Source: Janthinobacterium aquaticum (GTDB lineage Bacteria > Pseudomonadota > Gammaproteobacteria > Burkholderiales > Burkholderiaceae_D). Taken from it: a stretch of 64,000 bases of DNA. Shown piece after piece: positions 45,451 through 56,169 of this stretch. Location: positions 124,001-188,000 of the forward strand of contig NZ_WFLK01000002.1 of the NCBI RefSeq assembly GCF_009208565.1, in the 5' to 3' direction. The notes beneath the pieces are model-generated. The model was not told where the DNA came from and did not search any database. It saw only the letters and a list, made by a program, of their open reading frames with translations. Made by a program: the position numbers and the translations under genes. The number at the start of each line of letters is the position of its first letter. Within the stretch, counting starts at the first letter, position 1.

Positions 45451-45527
45451 TTATATACTCTTCAGCGCGCGGTGCAGCGCTTGCGCTACAATCGCCGCTT
45501 CCCTTACAGCAGTTTCTTACTGTCACC

Positions 45528-46442
45528 ATGTTTCCTAAACGCCTGACCCTGCTTGCCCTGGCTGCCTTTGCGCTGGCTGGCTGCGATACCACTACCCCTA
45601 AACCCACGCAGGTGCTGACGCCGCCCGAGCCGGTTGCCGTTACGCCGCGCAAGATCAAGATCGGCCTGGCGCTGGGCGGCGGCGCCGCGCGCGGCTTTGC
45701 CCATATTGGCGTGATCAAGGCGCTTGAGTCGCAGGGTATCAATGCCGATATCGTGACCGGCACCAGCGCCGGCAGCGTGGTCGGTGCGCTGTATGCGGCA
45801 GGCAACTCCGGTTTTGCCCTGCAAAAGATGGCGTTTGACATGGACGAGGCGGCCATTTCGGACTGGGCCCTGCCGCTGTTCGGCAAGTCCTCGGGCGTGC
45901 TCAAGGGCGAGGCGCTGCAAAGCTATGTCAACAAGGCCGTTGGCGGCGCCTCGCTGGAAAAGCTCAAGATTCCGTTTGGCGTGGTGGCAACCGACCTGAA
46001 GAATGGCCAACCGATCCTGTTCCAGCGCGGCAATACCGGCCTGGCTGTACGCGCCTCGTCTGCCGTGCCCGGCGTGTTCCAGCCGGTGGTGATTGCCGGC
46101 CATACCTATGTCGACGGCGGCCTGGTGGCGCCGGTGCCGGTGCGCTTTGCGCGCGACATGGGCGCCGACTTTATTATCGCCGTCAATATTTCATCGCAAA
46201 CCGACAGCCAGAAAGCCATCAGCTCGATGGAGGTGATCATGCAGACCTTTGCCATTATGGGCCAGCGCATCAACCAGTTCGAGCTCAAGGACGCCGACGT
46301 GGTCATCCAGCCCAGCCTGGGCAGCATGAAAGGCAACGATTTCAACAGCCGCAACCAGGCCATCCTGGCCGGCGAGCAAGCCACTTTCGCCGTGATGGCG
46401 CAGATCAAGCAAAAGCTCAAGGCCAAACGCGAACAGCCGTAA
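45528..46442 (+). CDS. patatin-like phospholipase lipoprotein (RssA-like)
   Basis: 304 aa. A lipoprotein signal with lipobox LAGC (Cys19) anchors it to the envelope. The catalytic set is complete: GGGAARG (50-56), GTSAG with Ser80 and DGG with Asp196. It resembles the RssA/YchK group of patatin esterases. It therefore contrasts with the motif-less patatin at 10649. The substrate is probably a phospholipid or acyl ester; specificity is unknown. Confidence 0.9.
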   Translation: MFPKRLTLLALAAFALAGCDTTTPKPTQVLTPPEPVAVTPRKIKIGLALGGGAARGFAHIGVIKALESQGINADIVTGTSAGSVVGALYAAGNSGFALQKMAFDMDEAAISDWALPLFGKSSGVLKGEALQSYVNKAVGGASLEKLKIPFGVVATDLKNGQPILFQRGNTGLAVRASSAVPGVFQPVVIAGHTYVDGGLVAPVPVRFARDMGADFIIAVNISSQTDSQKAISSMEVIMQTFAIMGQRINQFELKDADVVIQPSLGSMKGNDFNSRNQAILAGEQATFAVMAQIKQKLKAKREQP

Positions 46443-46477
46443 GCCCCGAGCTATATATTATTCAACCACAAGGAAAC

Positions 46478-46888
46478 ATGATGCAATCAAAGCCAGTACT
46501 GACACTCGAAGACGTCAAGAAAATCGCGGCCGCTGCCGAAGCGGAAGCTGTCAAGAATAACTGGGCCGTGACGATTGCCATCGTCGACGATGGCGGTCAT
46601 CTGCTGTGGCTGCAACGCATGGATGGCGTGGCGCCGATTTCCTCGCATCTGGCGCCATCGAAGGCCAAGACGGCCGCCATGGGTCGCCGCGAGTCGCGCA
46701 TCTATGAAGAGATCATCAATAATGGCCGCTATTCCTTCCTGAGCGCGCCTGAAATCGATGGCATGCTCGAAGGCGGCGTGCCGATTATGCATGAAGGCCA
46801 CTGCCTCGGCGCGGTGGGTGTGTCGGGCGTCAAGTCGATCGAAGACGCGCAGGTGGCCAAAGCCGGTATTGCTGCGCTGACGGCATAA
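46478..46888 (+). CDS. GlcG/HbpS-family protein
   Basis: 136 aa. The whole length is one GlcG/HbpS (DUF336) domain: LEDVKKIAAAAEAEAVKN, VTIAIVDDGGHLLWLQRMDG, KAKTAAMGRRES, GGVPIMHEGHCLGAVGVSG. Relatives bind heme or cobalamin-like ligands, or are encoded with glycolate genes. AAGGAAAC precedes the ATG. A strong terminator follows 19 bp after the stop. Confidence 0.88.
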   Translation: MMQSKPVLTLEDVKKIAAAAEAEAVKNNWAVTIAIVDDGGHLLWLQRMDGVAPISSHLAPSKAKTAAMGRRESRIYEEIINNGRYSFLSAPEIDGMLEGGVPIMHEGHCLGAVGVSGVKSIEDAQVAKAGIAALTA

Positions 46889-46907
46889 ACAGCCCGTGCA
46901 GGAAAAC

Positions 46908-46941
46908 AGCCGCCACGCGTAACGCGTCTGGCGGCTTTTTT
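46908..46941 (+). terminator. rho-independent terminator after GlcG-like gene
   Basis: AGCCGCCA (46908-46915) pairs with TGGCGGCT (46929-46936) around an inner ACGCGTAACGCGT segment that can extend the stem, followed by a run of six T. It separates the GlcG-like gene from the carA promoter. Confidence 0.88.
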
Positions 46942-47002
46942 CATGAACGCTGTTTTTATGTTGCTGCGCAAAAAAAATGCCGTCGGTTTGGTATTTTTCA
47001 CC

Positions 47003-47031
47003 TTGTATAAAGACTGCCTTTTGGTTATAAT
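47003..47031 (+). promoter_or_regulatory. carA promoter (sigma70-type)
   Basis: TTGTAT (47003-47008) and a perfect TATAAT (47026-47031) are 17 bp apart. Transcription should begin near 47038, giving a 5' leader of about 143 bases before the carA start. Confidence 0.8.
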
Positions 47032-47056
47032 TCAAAGGTTTAGCCAATCACACATA

Positions 47057-47161
47057 TACCGTAGCGACTACCCATCCCCTCATTCAAAATGACCGTTGAA
47101 ATGCCCGAAGTGCACGCTTCGAGCCCCTAGGCGGTCGGTCTGACGTGGCGCAGCTACGGTA
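47057..47161 (+). promoter_or_regulatory. candidate structured RNA leader of carAB
   Basis: TACCGTAGC (47057-47065) and GCTACGGTA (47153-47161) are perfect 9-base complements that close the region. Inside, GACCG (47091-47095) can pair with CGGTC at 47132 or 47136, and CGAAG (47106-47110) with CTTCG (47117-47121). The closing helix ends 9 bases before the AGGAG of carA. This nested architecture suggests a cis-regulatory RNA acting on translation or termination. I do not recognise it as a named riboswitch. Confidence 0.5.
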
Positions 47162-47180
47162 ACTTTATCAGGAGTTGCCC

Positions 47181-48359
47181 TTGCCGCCATTTTTTTCTGG
47201 CCCTGCCGTTCCAGCCATATTAGCGCTTGCTGATGGAACGATCTTCAAAGGTTTTTCGATCGGCGCTGCCGGTCACACCACTGGTGAGGTGGTTTTCAAT
47301 ACCTCCATGACCGGTTATCAGGAAATCCTGACCGATCCCAGCTATTCCCGCCAGATGGTTACCCTGACCTATCCGCATATCGGCAATACGGGCGCCAACC
47401 CGGAAGACGTCGAGTCTTCCAAAATCCACGCCGCTGGCCTGATCATCCGCGATCTGCCGCTGCTGGCATCGAACTTCCGCTCCACCGTTTCCCTGTCCGA
47501 CTACCTGAAAGCCGACAATATCGTTGCCATCGCCGGCATCGATACCCGCAAGCTCACGCGTATCCTGCGTGAAAAAGGTGCGCAGGGCGGCGCCATCCTG
47601 GTCGGCACGCAAGGCAATGAGCCATCGGCCGCACAGGCGCTGGACCTGGCGCGTTCCTTCCCTGGCCTGGCCGGCATGGATCTGGCGAAAGTCGTATCCG
47701 TCAAGGACAGCTACGAGTTCCGCGAAACGGAATGGAAACTGGGCGAAGGTTATGGCCAGCTGGTTGACGCCGACGCGAAATTCCACGTGGTGGCCTTTGA
47801 CTACGGCGTCAAGCGCAATATCCTGCGCATGCTGACCGAGCGCGGCTGCAAAGTGACGGTGCTGCCGGCGCAGGCCACGGCCGAAGAGGCGCTGTCGTTG
47901 AATCCTGACGGCATCTTCCTGTCCAACGGTCCTGGCGACCCGGAGCCATGCGATTACGCGATTGCCGCCACCAAAACGCTGATCGAGAAGGGCATCCCGG
48001 TGTTTGGTATCTGCCTCGGTCACCAGATCATGGCACTGGCCTCGGGCGCGAAAACGCTGAAGATGAAGTTCGGCCACCACGGCGCCAACCACCCGGTGCA
48101 GGATCTCGACAGCAAGCAAGTGCTGATCACCTCGCAAAACCACGGTTTTGCGGTTGATGCCAAGACCTTGCCAGCCAACTGCCGCGTGACCCACGAATCG
48201 TTGTTTGACGGCTCCCTGCAGGGCTTTGCCCGCACGGACAAGCCGGCGTTCTGCTTCCAGGGTCACCCTGAAGCGTCGCCGGGCCCGACCGATGTTGCTT
48301 ACCTGTTTGACCGCTTCATCAATCTGATGGCTGCGGAGGAGAAAAAGAAAAATGCCTAA
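47181..48359 (+). CDS. carA: carbamoyl-phosphate synthase small subunit
   Basis: 392 aa starting at a TTG codon at 47181, placed 6 bases after GGAG; another TTG at 47175 touches the ribosome-binding site and is less likely. The N-terminal CPSase domain ([26 protein letters not shown]) is followed by a class I glutamine amidotransferase with [12 protein letters not shown] (nucleophile Cys278) and QGHPEASPG (catalytic His/Glu). It supplies ammonia from glutamine to CarB for carbamoyl phosphate, used in pyrimidine and arginine synthesis. Its stop overlaps the carB start by 8 bases. Confidence 0.95.
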   Translation: MPPFFSGPAVPAILALADGTIFKGFSIGAAGHTTGEVVFNTSMTGYQEILTDPSYSRQMVTLTYPHIGNTGANPEDVESSKIHAAGLIIRDLPLLASNFRSTVSLSDYLKADNIVAIAGIDTRKLTRILREKGAQGGAILVGTQGNEPSAAQALDLARSFPGLAGMDLAKVVSVKDSYEFRETEWKLGEGYGQLVDADAKFHVVAFDYGVKRNILRMLTERGCKVTVLPAQATAEEALSLNPDGIFLSNGPGDPEPCDYAIAATKTLIEKGIPVFGICLGHQIMALASGAKTLKMKFGHHGANHPVQDLDSKQVLITSQNHGFAVDAKTLPANCRVTHESLFDGSLQGFARTDKPAFCFQGHPEASPGPTDVAYLFDRFINLMAAEEKKKNA

Positions 48360-51300
48360 ACGTTTAGATATCAAAAGTATTCTGATTATTGGCGCTGGCC
48401 CGATCATTATCGGCCAGGCCTGCGAGTTCGACTATTCCGGCGCCCAGGCCTGCAAGGCCCTGCGCGAAGAAGGTTATAAAGTCATCCTGGTCAACAGCAA
48501 TCCGGCCACCATCATGACCGACCCGGAGATGGCCGATGTGACCTACATCGAGCCGATCACCTGGCAGATCGTTGAAAAGATCATCGCCAAGGAGCGTCCT
48601 GACGCGATTCTGCCGACCATGGGCGGCCAGACCGCACTGAACTGCGCACTCGACCTGCACCGCAATGGCGTGCTCGACAAATACAAGGTCGAGCTGATCG
48701 GCGCGACCCCGGAAGCCATCGACAAGGCCGAAGACCGCTCCAAGTTCAAGGATGCGATGACCAAGATCGGCCTGGGCTCTGCCCGTTCCGGCGTGGCCCA
48801 TTCGCTGGAAGAGTCATGGGCGGTACAAAAGCAGGTCGGCTTCCCGACCATTATCCGTCCATCGTTCACCATGGGCGGCAGCGGTGGCGGGATTGCCTAC
48901 AACGAAGAAGAATTCGAGGCCATCTGCAAACGCGGCCTGGAAGCATCGCCAACCAACGAGCTGCTGATTGAAGAATCGCTGCTGGGCTGGAAAGAGTACG
49001 AGATGGAAGTGGTGCGCGACAAGGCGGACAACTGCATCATCATCTGCTCGATCGAAAACCTCGACCCGATGGGCGTGCACACGGGCGACTCGATCACCGT
49101 GGCGCCGGCACAGACGCTGACGGACAAGGAATACCAGATCATGCGCAACGCCTCCCTGGCGGTATTGCGCGAGATCGGTGTCGACACCGGCGGCTCGAAC
49201 GTGCAGTTCTCGATCAATCCGGCTGATGGCCGCATGATCGTCATCGAGATGAATCCGCGCGTGTCGCGTTCGTCGGCGCTGGCTTCAAAAGCCACCGGTT
49301 TCCCGATTGCAAAAATCGCCGCCAAGCTGGCTGTGGGTTTTACGCTCGACGAACTGCGCAATGAAATTACCGGTGGCGCCACGCCAGCGTCGTTCGAGCC
49401 ATCGATCGACTATGTGGTCACCAAGATCCCGCGCTTTACGTTCGAGAAATTCCCGACCGCCGACCATCACCTGACGACGCAGATGAAGTCGGTTGGTGAA
49501 GTGATGGCAATCGGCCGCACGTTCCAGGAATCGTTCCAGAAAGCGCTGCGCGGCCTGGAAGTGGGTGTTGACGGCCTGAACGAAAAAACCAAGGACCGCG
49601 AGAAGATCGAAGAGGAACTGGGCGAGCCAGGTCCAGAGCGTATCTGGTACGTGGGCGATGCATTTGCACAGGGCTTTACGCTGGAAGAAGTGCATGCACT
49701 GACCAAGATCGATCCGTGGTTCCTGATCCAGATCAAGGAAATCGTCGATCTGGAACTGTGGCTCGATACGCAAAAGCTCGAGCAGCTGGACAAAACCACG
49801 CTCTACAAGCTCAAGCAAAAAGGCTTCTCGGACCGCCGCCTGGCTTTCCTGCTGCAGACCGAAGCCAAGCTGGTACGTGCGCGCCGTCATGAACTGGCGA
49901 TCCGTCCTGTGTACAAGCGCGTCGACACCTGCGCGGCAGAGTTTGCCACCAACACCGCCTACATGTATTCCACGTACGACGAGGAATGCGAATCGGCGCC
50001 GACCGACAAGAAAAAGATCATGGTGCTGGGCGGTGGCCCGAACCGTATCGGCCAGGGTATCGAGTTTGACTATTGCTGCGTGCACGCGGCGCTGGCCATG
50101 CGCGAAGACGGCTACGAGACCATTATGGTCAACTGCAACCCGGAAACCGTGTCGACCGACTACGACACTTCGGACCGCCTGTATTTCGAGTCGCTGACGC
50201 TGGAAGACGTGCTGGAAATCGTCGAACTGGAAAAACCGGTCGGCGTGATCGTGCAGTACGGCGGCCAGACTCCATTGAAACTGGCGCTGGACCTGGAAGC
50301 GAACGGCGTACCGATTATCGGTACTTCGCCAGACATGATCGACGCTGCCGAAGACCGCGAGCGTTTCCAGCAGTTGCTGCATAAACTCGGCCTGCGCCAG
50401 CCGCCTAACCGCACTGCACGTACCGAAGCCGACGCGCTGGCGCTGGCCCAGGAAATCGGTTACCCGCTGGTGGTGCGTCCTTCGTACGTACTGGGCGGAC
50501 GCGCCATGGAAATCGTGCACGAGCAGCGCGACCTCGAACGCTATATGCGCGAAGCGGTCAAGGTCTCGCACGATTCGCCAGTGCTGCTCGACCGCTTCCT
50601 GAACGACGCCATCGAGTGCGACGTCGACTGCATTTCCGATGGCGAAACGACGTTTATCGGCGGCGTGATGGAGCATATCGAACAGGCTGGCGTGCACTCG
50701 GGCGACTCGGCTTGCTCGCTGCCGCCGTACTCGCTGGCTGCTGAAACGATTGACGAACTGAAACGCCAGACCGCGCTGATGGCCAAGGGCCTGAACGTGG
50801 TCGGTCTGATGAACGTGCAGTTTGCGATCCAGAAACAGGAAGTCGACGGCGTCAGCAAAGACGTGGTGTTCGTGCTGGAAGTCAATCCACGCGCTTCGCG
50901 TACCGTGCCTTTCGTCTCGAAAGCCACCGGTTTGCAACTGGCAAAAATCGCCGCGCGTTGCATGGTTGGCCAGAGCCTGGCCTCGCAGGGCGTGACCGAA
51001 GAAGTGACGCCGCCGTACTACAGCGTCAAGGAAGCGGTATTCCCGTTCGTCAAGTTCCCGGGCGTCGATACGATTCTCGGACCGGAAATGAAATCGACTG
51101 GCGAAGTGATGGGCGTGGGCCTGACCTTTGGCGAAGCGTTTGTCAAATCGCAGCTGGGCGCCGGCGTGAACCTGCCGAAGTCGGGCAAGGTCTTTATCAG
51201 CGTGAAATCATCGGACAAGCCGCGCGCCGTGCAAGTGGCGCGCGATCTGGTCGAGTCCGGTTTCTCGGTGGTGGCCACCAAGGGCACCGCTGCCGTGATC

Positions 51301-51582
51301 GCGGCGGCCGGCATTCCGGTCACGCCAGTGAACAAGGTGATCGAAGGCCGTCCGCACGTGGTCGACATGATCAAGAACCACGAGATCGTGCTGGTGATTA
51401 ACACCGTCGAAGAAAAACGCAGCGCCATCGTCGACTCGCGGGCCATCCGCACCTCGGCCCTGGCTTCGCGCGTGACGACCTATACCACCATCGCCGGCGC
51501 GGAAGCGGCGGTCGAAGGTATTCGTCACCTCGATGAGCTGCGCGTCTACGATCTGCAAGGCCTGCACAAAACGCTGGCGTAA
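48352..51582 (+). CDS. carB: carbamoyl-phosphate synthase large subunit
   Basis: 1076 aa, the standard length. Two homologous ATP-grasp halves are visible ([22 protein letters not shown] near the start and [20 protein letters not shown] near residue 557, cited in part). They form carboxyphosphate and phosphorylate carbamate. The C-terminal MGS-like allosteric domain (from about 940) would bind UMP/ornithine-type effectors. The overlap with carA indicates translational coupling. Confidence 0.97.
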   Translation: MPKRLDIKSILIIGAGPIIIGQACEFDYSGAQACKALREEGYKVILVNSNPATIMTDPEMADVTYIEPITWQIVEKIIAKERPDAILPTMGGQTALNCALDLHRNGVLDKYKVELIGATPEAIDKAEDRSKFKDAMTKIGLGSARSGVAHSLEESWAVQKQVGFPTIIRPSFTMGGSGGGIAYNEEEFEAICKRGLEASPTNELLIEESLLGWKEYEMEVVRDKADNCIIICSIENLDPMGVHTGDSITVAPAQTLTDKEYQIMRNASLAVLREIGVDTGGSNVQFSINPADGRMIVIEMNPRVSRSSALASKATGFPIAKIAAKLAVGFTLDELRNEITGGATPASFEPSIDYVVTKIPRFTFEKFPTADHHLTTQMKSVGEVMAIGRTFQESFQKALRGLEVGVDGLNEKTKDREKIEEELGEPGPERIWYVGDAFAQGFTLEEVHALTKIDPWFLIQIKEIVDLELWLDTQKLEQLDKTTLYKLKQKGFSDRRLAFLLQTEAKLVRARRHELAIRPVYKRVDTCAAEFATNTAYMYSTYDEECESAPTDKKKIMVLGGGPNRIGQGIEFDYCCVHAALAMREDGYETIMVNCNPETVSTDYDTSDRLYFESLTLEDVLEIVELEKPVGVIVQYGGQTPLKLALDLEANGVPIIGTSPDMIDAAEDRERFQQLLHKLGLRQPPNRTARTEADALALAQEIGYPLVVRPSYVLGGRAMEIVHEQRDLERYMREAVKVSHDSPVLLDRFLNDAIECDVDCISDGETTFIGGVMEHIEQAGVHSGDSACSLPPYSLAAETIDELKRQTALMAKGLNVVGLMNVQFAIQKQEVDGVSKDVVFVLEVNPRASRTVPFVSKATGLQLAKIAARCMVGQSLASQGVTEEVTPPYYSVKEAVFPFVKFPGVDTILGPEMKSTGEVMGVGLTFGEAFVKSQLGAGVNLPKSGKVFISVKSSDKPRAVQVARDLVESGFSVVATKGTAAVIAAAGIPVTPVNKVIEGRPHVVDMIKNHEIVLVINTVEEKRSAIVDSRAIRTSALASRVTTYTTIAGAEAAVEGIRHLDELRVYDLQGLHKTLA

Positions 51583-51627
51583 TCGGATTGCAGTTGCTGC
51601 TGTTAGGCAGTACACTGTAGGCACACG

Positions 51628-51673
51628 AACCACAGAGTTTCGCGCAGAGCACCGCGCGGCCTCTGTGGTTTTC
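51628..51673 (+). terminator. probable terminator after carB
   Basis: AACCACAGAG (51628-51637) pairs with CTCTGTGGTT (51661-51670), enclosing an inner GC-rich hairpin, then TTC. The T-run is short (four T), so termination may be partial and allow read-through to greA. Confidence 0.55.
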
Positions 51674-51691
51674 ACTTGTCAGACCGGTTTA

Positions 51692-51719
51692 GCGATCAGC
51701 GATCACTGAGCACTGAGCA
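51692..51719. repeat. two tandem heptamer duplications upstream of greA
   Basis: GCGATCA is repeated twice and then CTGAGCA twice without any gap, 27 bp before the greA start codon. The run is too short to be a known repeat class; it could be slippage or a protein-binding site. Confidence 0.5.
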
Positions 51720-51745
51720 CACATTTAGCAGATAGTAGAGAGAAT

Positions 51746-52222
51746 ATGACCACAGTCCCACTGACCATATACGGCGCCACCCTCCTGAAAGAAGAGTTGC
51801 ATCATCTGAAGACCAAGGAACGCCGCATCGTCATCGATGCCATCGCCGAAGCGCGCTCGCACGGCGACCTGTCGGAAAATGCGGAATATGACGCCGCCAA
51901 GGAACGCCAGGCATTCGTGGAAGGCCGCATTGCCGAACTCGAAGGCAAATTGAGCGCTGCGCAGATTATCGACCCGGCCACGCTCGACGCCGAAGGGCGC
52001 GTGGTGTTTGCCTCGACCGTTAACCTGGAAGACCTGGAGTCGGGCCAGAAAGTCACCTACCAGATCGTCGGCCTCGATGAAGCCGATTTGAAACTGAACA
52101 AGGTATCGGTGACTTCGCCGATCGCCCGCGCGCTGATCGGCAAGTATGCCGGTGACGTGGTAGAAGTGCAGGCGCCGTCCGGCCCGCGCGAATACGAAAT
52201 CCTGGAAGTGCTGTACATCTGA
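51746..52222 (+). CDS. greA: transcription elongation factor GreA
   Basis: 158 aa. An N-terminal antiparallel coiled coil carries the catalytic acidic tip [16 protein letters not shown], and a C-terminal FKBP-like domain contains [14 protein letters not shown]. GreA enters the RNA polymerase secondary channel and stimulates cleavage of backtracked RNA. The carB-greA order is conserved in related bacteria. Its stop overlaps the next start (TGATG). Confidence 0.96.
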   Translation: MTTVPLTIYGATLLKEELHHLKTKERRIVIDAIAEARSHGDLSENAEYDAAKERQAFVEGRIAELEGKLSAAQIIDPATLDAEGRVVFASTVNLEDLESGQKVTYQIVGLDEADLKLNKVSVTSPIARALIGKYAGDVVEVQAPSGPREYEILEVLYI

Positions 52223-52665
52223 TGCTGAACCGCGTACGCATCCTGGTTGCCACCCTGTGGGCCGGCAGCCTGTGGACCATCGGTTTCGTGGTGGCGCCGA
52301 CATTGTTCGGCACGCTGGGCGACCGCGTGCTGGCTGGCAATATTGCCGGCAGCATGTTCCGTGCCGAAGCGTGGCTGTCGATGGCGTGCGCGCTGATCCT
52401 GCTGGCCTTGCTGCAGTGGGGTGCGGGCGAGCTGCCCTTGAAGCGCCGCCGCCTGCTGGGCGCGCTGGTGCTGTCGATGCTGGTGTGTACGCTGGTCAGC
52501 TACTTTGGTATTACCCCTTTGATGGCCGAACTGAAGGCGCAGGCGCCGTCAGGCATCATGGACGGCGAATTGCGCAGCCGCTTTGGCATGCTGCATGGCG
52601 TCTCGACGCTGGTGTTTGGCGTGCAGAGCGTGCTGGCTGGTGTGTTGATCTGGAAGCAGTCGTAG
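52222..52665 (+). CDS. DUF4149 membrane protein
   Basis: 147 aa with four membrane helices: LVATLWAGSLWTIGFVVAPTLF, WLSMACALILLALLQWG, LLGALVLSMLVCTLVSYFG and VFGVQSVLAGVLIW. DUF4149 members are small inner-membrane proteins of unknown function, often next to greA or yhbY in betaproteobacteria. The start overlaps greA. The stop codon TAG is the first TAG of repeat array 6. Confidence 0.88.
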   Translation: MLNRVRILVATLWAGSLWTIGFVVAPTLFGTLGDRVLAGNIAGSMFRAEAWLSMACALILLALLQWGAGELPLKRRRLLGALVLSMLVCTLVSYFGITPLMAELKAQAPSGIMDGELRSRFGMLHGVSTLVFGVQSVLAGVLIWKQS

Positions 52666-52783
52666 GTCGGATTAGGCCCGCAGGGCCGTAATCCGACAAC
52701 ACCGCATGCGCCAACGATGTTGTCGGTGCAGGCGTCAACAATGTTGTCGGATTACGGCCCCTTTGGGGCCTAATCCGACCTAC
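52662..52783. repeat. REP-like palindromic repeat array 6
   Basis: Starts GTAGGTCGGATTAGG and ends CTAATCCGACCTAC, with a longer spacer holding a partial second TTGTCGG. The TAG within the first GTAG (52663-52665) is the DUF4149 stop, and CTA at 52780-52782 is the stop of the convergent yhbY. The repeat thus exactly fills the gap and supplies both stops. Confidence 0.9.
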
Positions 52784-53250
52784 TTGCTGCCCAGTGCGCT
52801 TTTCTTGGCGCTCTTCTGACGTGGCTTGGCACGCTTGATGGTGCCGCCTTCGGTCACGCGTTCGTTACCCTTGATCATGACCTTGGTCACGGTTGGGCGT
52901 TTGGTGCCGCTGGCGCTGGCCTTGACGATGGTGACTTCACGCAGACCTTTGCCGGAGCTGACCTTTTCCTTCACGACTTCTTTTTTCGGACGGTACAGGA
53001 CCAGCAGCTTGCCGATGTGTTGTACCGGCGCCGCATCGAGCTTTTCGCTGATGGTTTCGTACATGGCAACGCGCGCTTCGCGGTCGTCGCCGAATACGCG
53101 AACCTTGATCAGGCCATGCGAATCGAGGCCCAGGTCGATTTCCTTGAGTACAGCAGGTGTCAAGCCCGCTTCGCCAATGATGACGATAGGCTTCAGCGCG
53201 TGTGCTTCGGCGCGCAGTGCGCTGCGCTCAACGGGTGTAAGTTTTAGCAT
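52780..53250 (-). CDS. yhbY: YhbY-family CRM-domain RNA-binding protein
   Basis: 156 aa. Residues ~1-95 are a CRS1/YhbY domain (ERSALRAEAHALKPIVIIGEAGLT, cited in part; GLDSHGLIKVRVFG; GKLLVLYRPKK). A basic, disordered tail follows, ending KRAKPRQKSAKKSALGSK, so it is longer than the ~97-aa E. coli protein. YhbY binds pre-50S ribosomal subunits. It is divergent from rlmE with only 42 bp between, consistent with shared regulation of ribosome assembly. Confidence 0.92.
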   Translation of the reverse strand: MLKLTPVERSALRAEAHALKPIVIIGEAGLTPAVLKEIDLGLDSHGLIKVRVFGDDREARVAMYETISEKLDAAPVQHIGKLLVLYRPKKEVVKEKVSSGKGLREVTIVKASASGTKRPTVTKVMIKGNERVTEGGTIKRAKPRQKSAKKSALGSK

Positions 53251-53292
53251 AATAATTTTTAGTAATTCCCTTAAAAGCAGTATTCTACGCGA

Positions 53293-53979
53293 ATGGCAAA
53301 GAAGAAATTAAACAAAAACTGGTTGCACGACCACATTAATGACCCATATGTGAAGTTGGCGCAGAAAGAGGGCTATCGTGCCCGGGCAGCATACAAACTC
53401 AAAGAGATTGATGAAGATGAAAAACTGATCAAGCATGGCCAGGTCATTGTCGACCTTGGCTGTACGCCTGGCAGCTGGGCGCAATATGCGCGCCGCAAGC
53501 TCGCTGGCAAGGACGGAGGTGGTGTCAATGGTACGCTCATTGGCCTCGACATGATTGAAATGGAGCCGATTGCCGACTTCCATTTTATCCAGGGGGATTT
53601 TCGCGAAGCGCGCGTGCTGCGCCAGCTTGAAGTGGTACTCGAAGGACGCAAGGTCGATTTGGTGCTGTCGGACATGGCGCCCAACCTGTCGGGCATCGCC
53701 ACCGCTGACGCGGCGCGCATGGAGCATCTGATCGATTTGGCCATTGAATTTTCCCAGTTGCACCTGAAACCATCGGGTGTGCTGCTGGTGAAATGCTTCA
53801 AGGACATGGGTTTCAGCCAGATTGTGGAAAAATTCCGTGGCGAATTCAAGGTCGTGGTGCAGAAAAAGCCCAAGGCCAGCCGCGATAAATCATCGGAAAT
53901 TTTCCTGATGGGGCGCGGTCTCAAGAACCCGGGCAAGATTGCCGTAGCAGAAGATGATGACGATGCTCTTGATATTTGA
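53293..53979 (+). CDS. rlmE: 23S rRNA (U2552-2'-O)-methyltransferase
   Basis: 228 aa. RlmE/FtsJ features: [13 protein letters not shown] with the first catalytic Lys, [14 protein letters not shown] (SAM loop), [10 protein letters not shown] with the Asp, LLVKCFK with the second Lys and SSEIFLMG with the Glu (K-D-K-E tetrad complete). It methylates U2552 in the A loop of the 50S subunit. An acidic tail (EDDDDALDI) is appended. ftsH follows, as in many proteobacteria. Confidence 0.95.
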   Translation: MAKKKLNKNWLHDHINDPYVKLAQKEGYRARAAYKLKEIDEDEKLIKHGQVIVDLGCTPGSWAQYARRKLAGKDGGGVNGTLIGLDMIEMEPIADFHFIQGDFREARVLRQLEVVLEGRKVDLVLSDMAPNLSGIATADAARMEHLIDLAIEFSQLHLKPSGVLLVKCFKDMGFSQIVEKFRGEFKVVVQKKPKASRDKSSEIFLMGRGLKNPGKIAVAEDDDDALDI

Positions 53980-54111
53980 CAGGTGATCCATACATGAGGA
54001 CGAGAAGTGTAGTGACGATGGTGGTAGATTAGCCTAAATTGTTTATACTGCACGCGACAGGCGCGGCGCCGGAATCTCGGGGCCGGCTGCCTGCGTACGG
54101 ATAGCCAGGCT

Positions 54112-54141
54112 TTGGCACGGCCTGCTTATTGCGAGTAAAAT
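54112..54141 (+). promoter_or_regulatory. candidate ftsH promoter
   Basis: TTGGCA (54112-54117) and TAAAAT (54136-54141) are 18 bp apart, about 65 bp before the ftsH start. It looks like a sigma70 promoter; I saw no clear heat-shock consensus. Confidence 0.5.
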
Positions 54142-54206
54142 CGTGCTTTCACATCGCGTTTTCAGCTACAGGTAAAATAGATGCGTACTGCATCCAAGGA
54201 GTCTTC

Positions 54207-56087
<1,881 letters not shown>

Positions 56088-56118
56088 ATGTGATGGCCTG
56101 TCAGGGCCACTGCTAGAG

Positions 56119-56149
56119 AAGGGCAAGGAGCAATCCTTGCCCTTTTTTT
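56119..56149 (+). terminator. terminator/attenuator between ftsH and folP
   Basis: AAGGGCAAGGA (56119-56129) pairs with TCCTTGCCCTT (56134-56144) around a 4-base loop, followed by seven T. It ends only about 20 bp before the folP ATG, so it could terminate the ftsH transcript partially and tune folP-glmM expression. Confidence 0.88.
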
Positions 56150-56169
56150 AATTTCATGGATTTGTTTTA

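Noticed and set aside
47089-47130. 13-codon frame in the carA leader as a possible leader peptide
   Set aside because: It contains no run of arginine or other regulatory codons and has no ribosome-binding site; the nested base pairing explains the region better.
49285-50937. 550-codon open frame on the minus strand inside carB
   Set aside because: It is a shadow of carB. High-GC codon bias removes stops from the antisense frame; the composition is Arg/His/Gln-rich, and there is no domain or ribosome-binding site.
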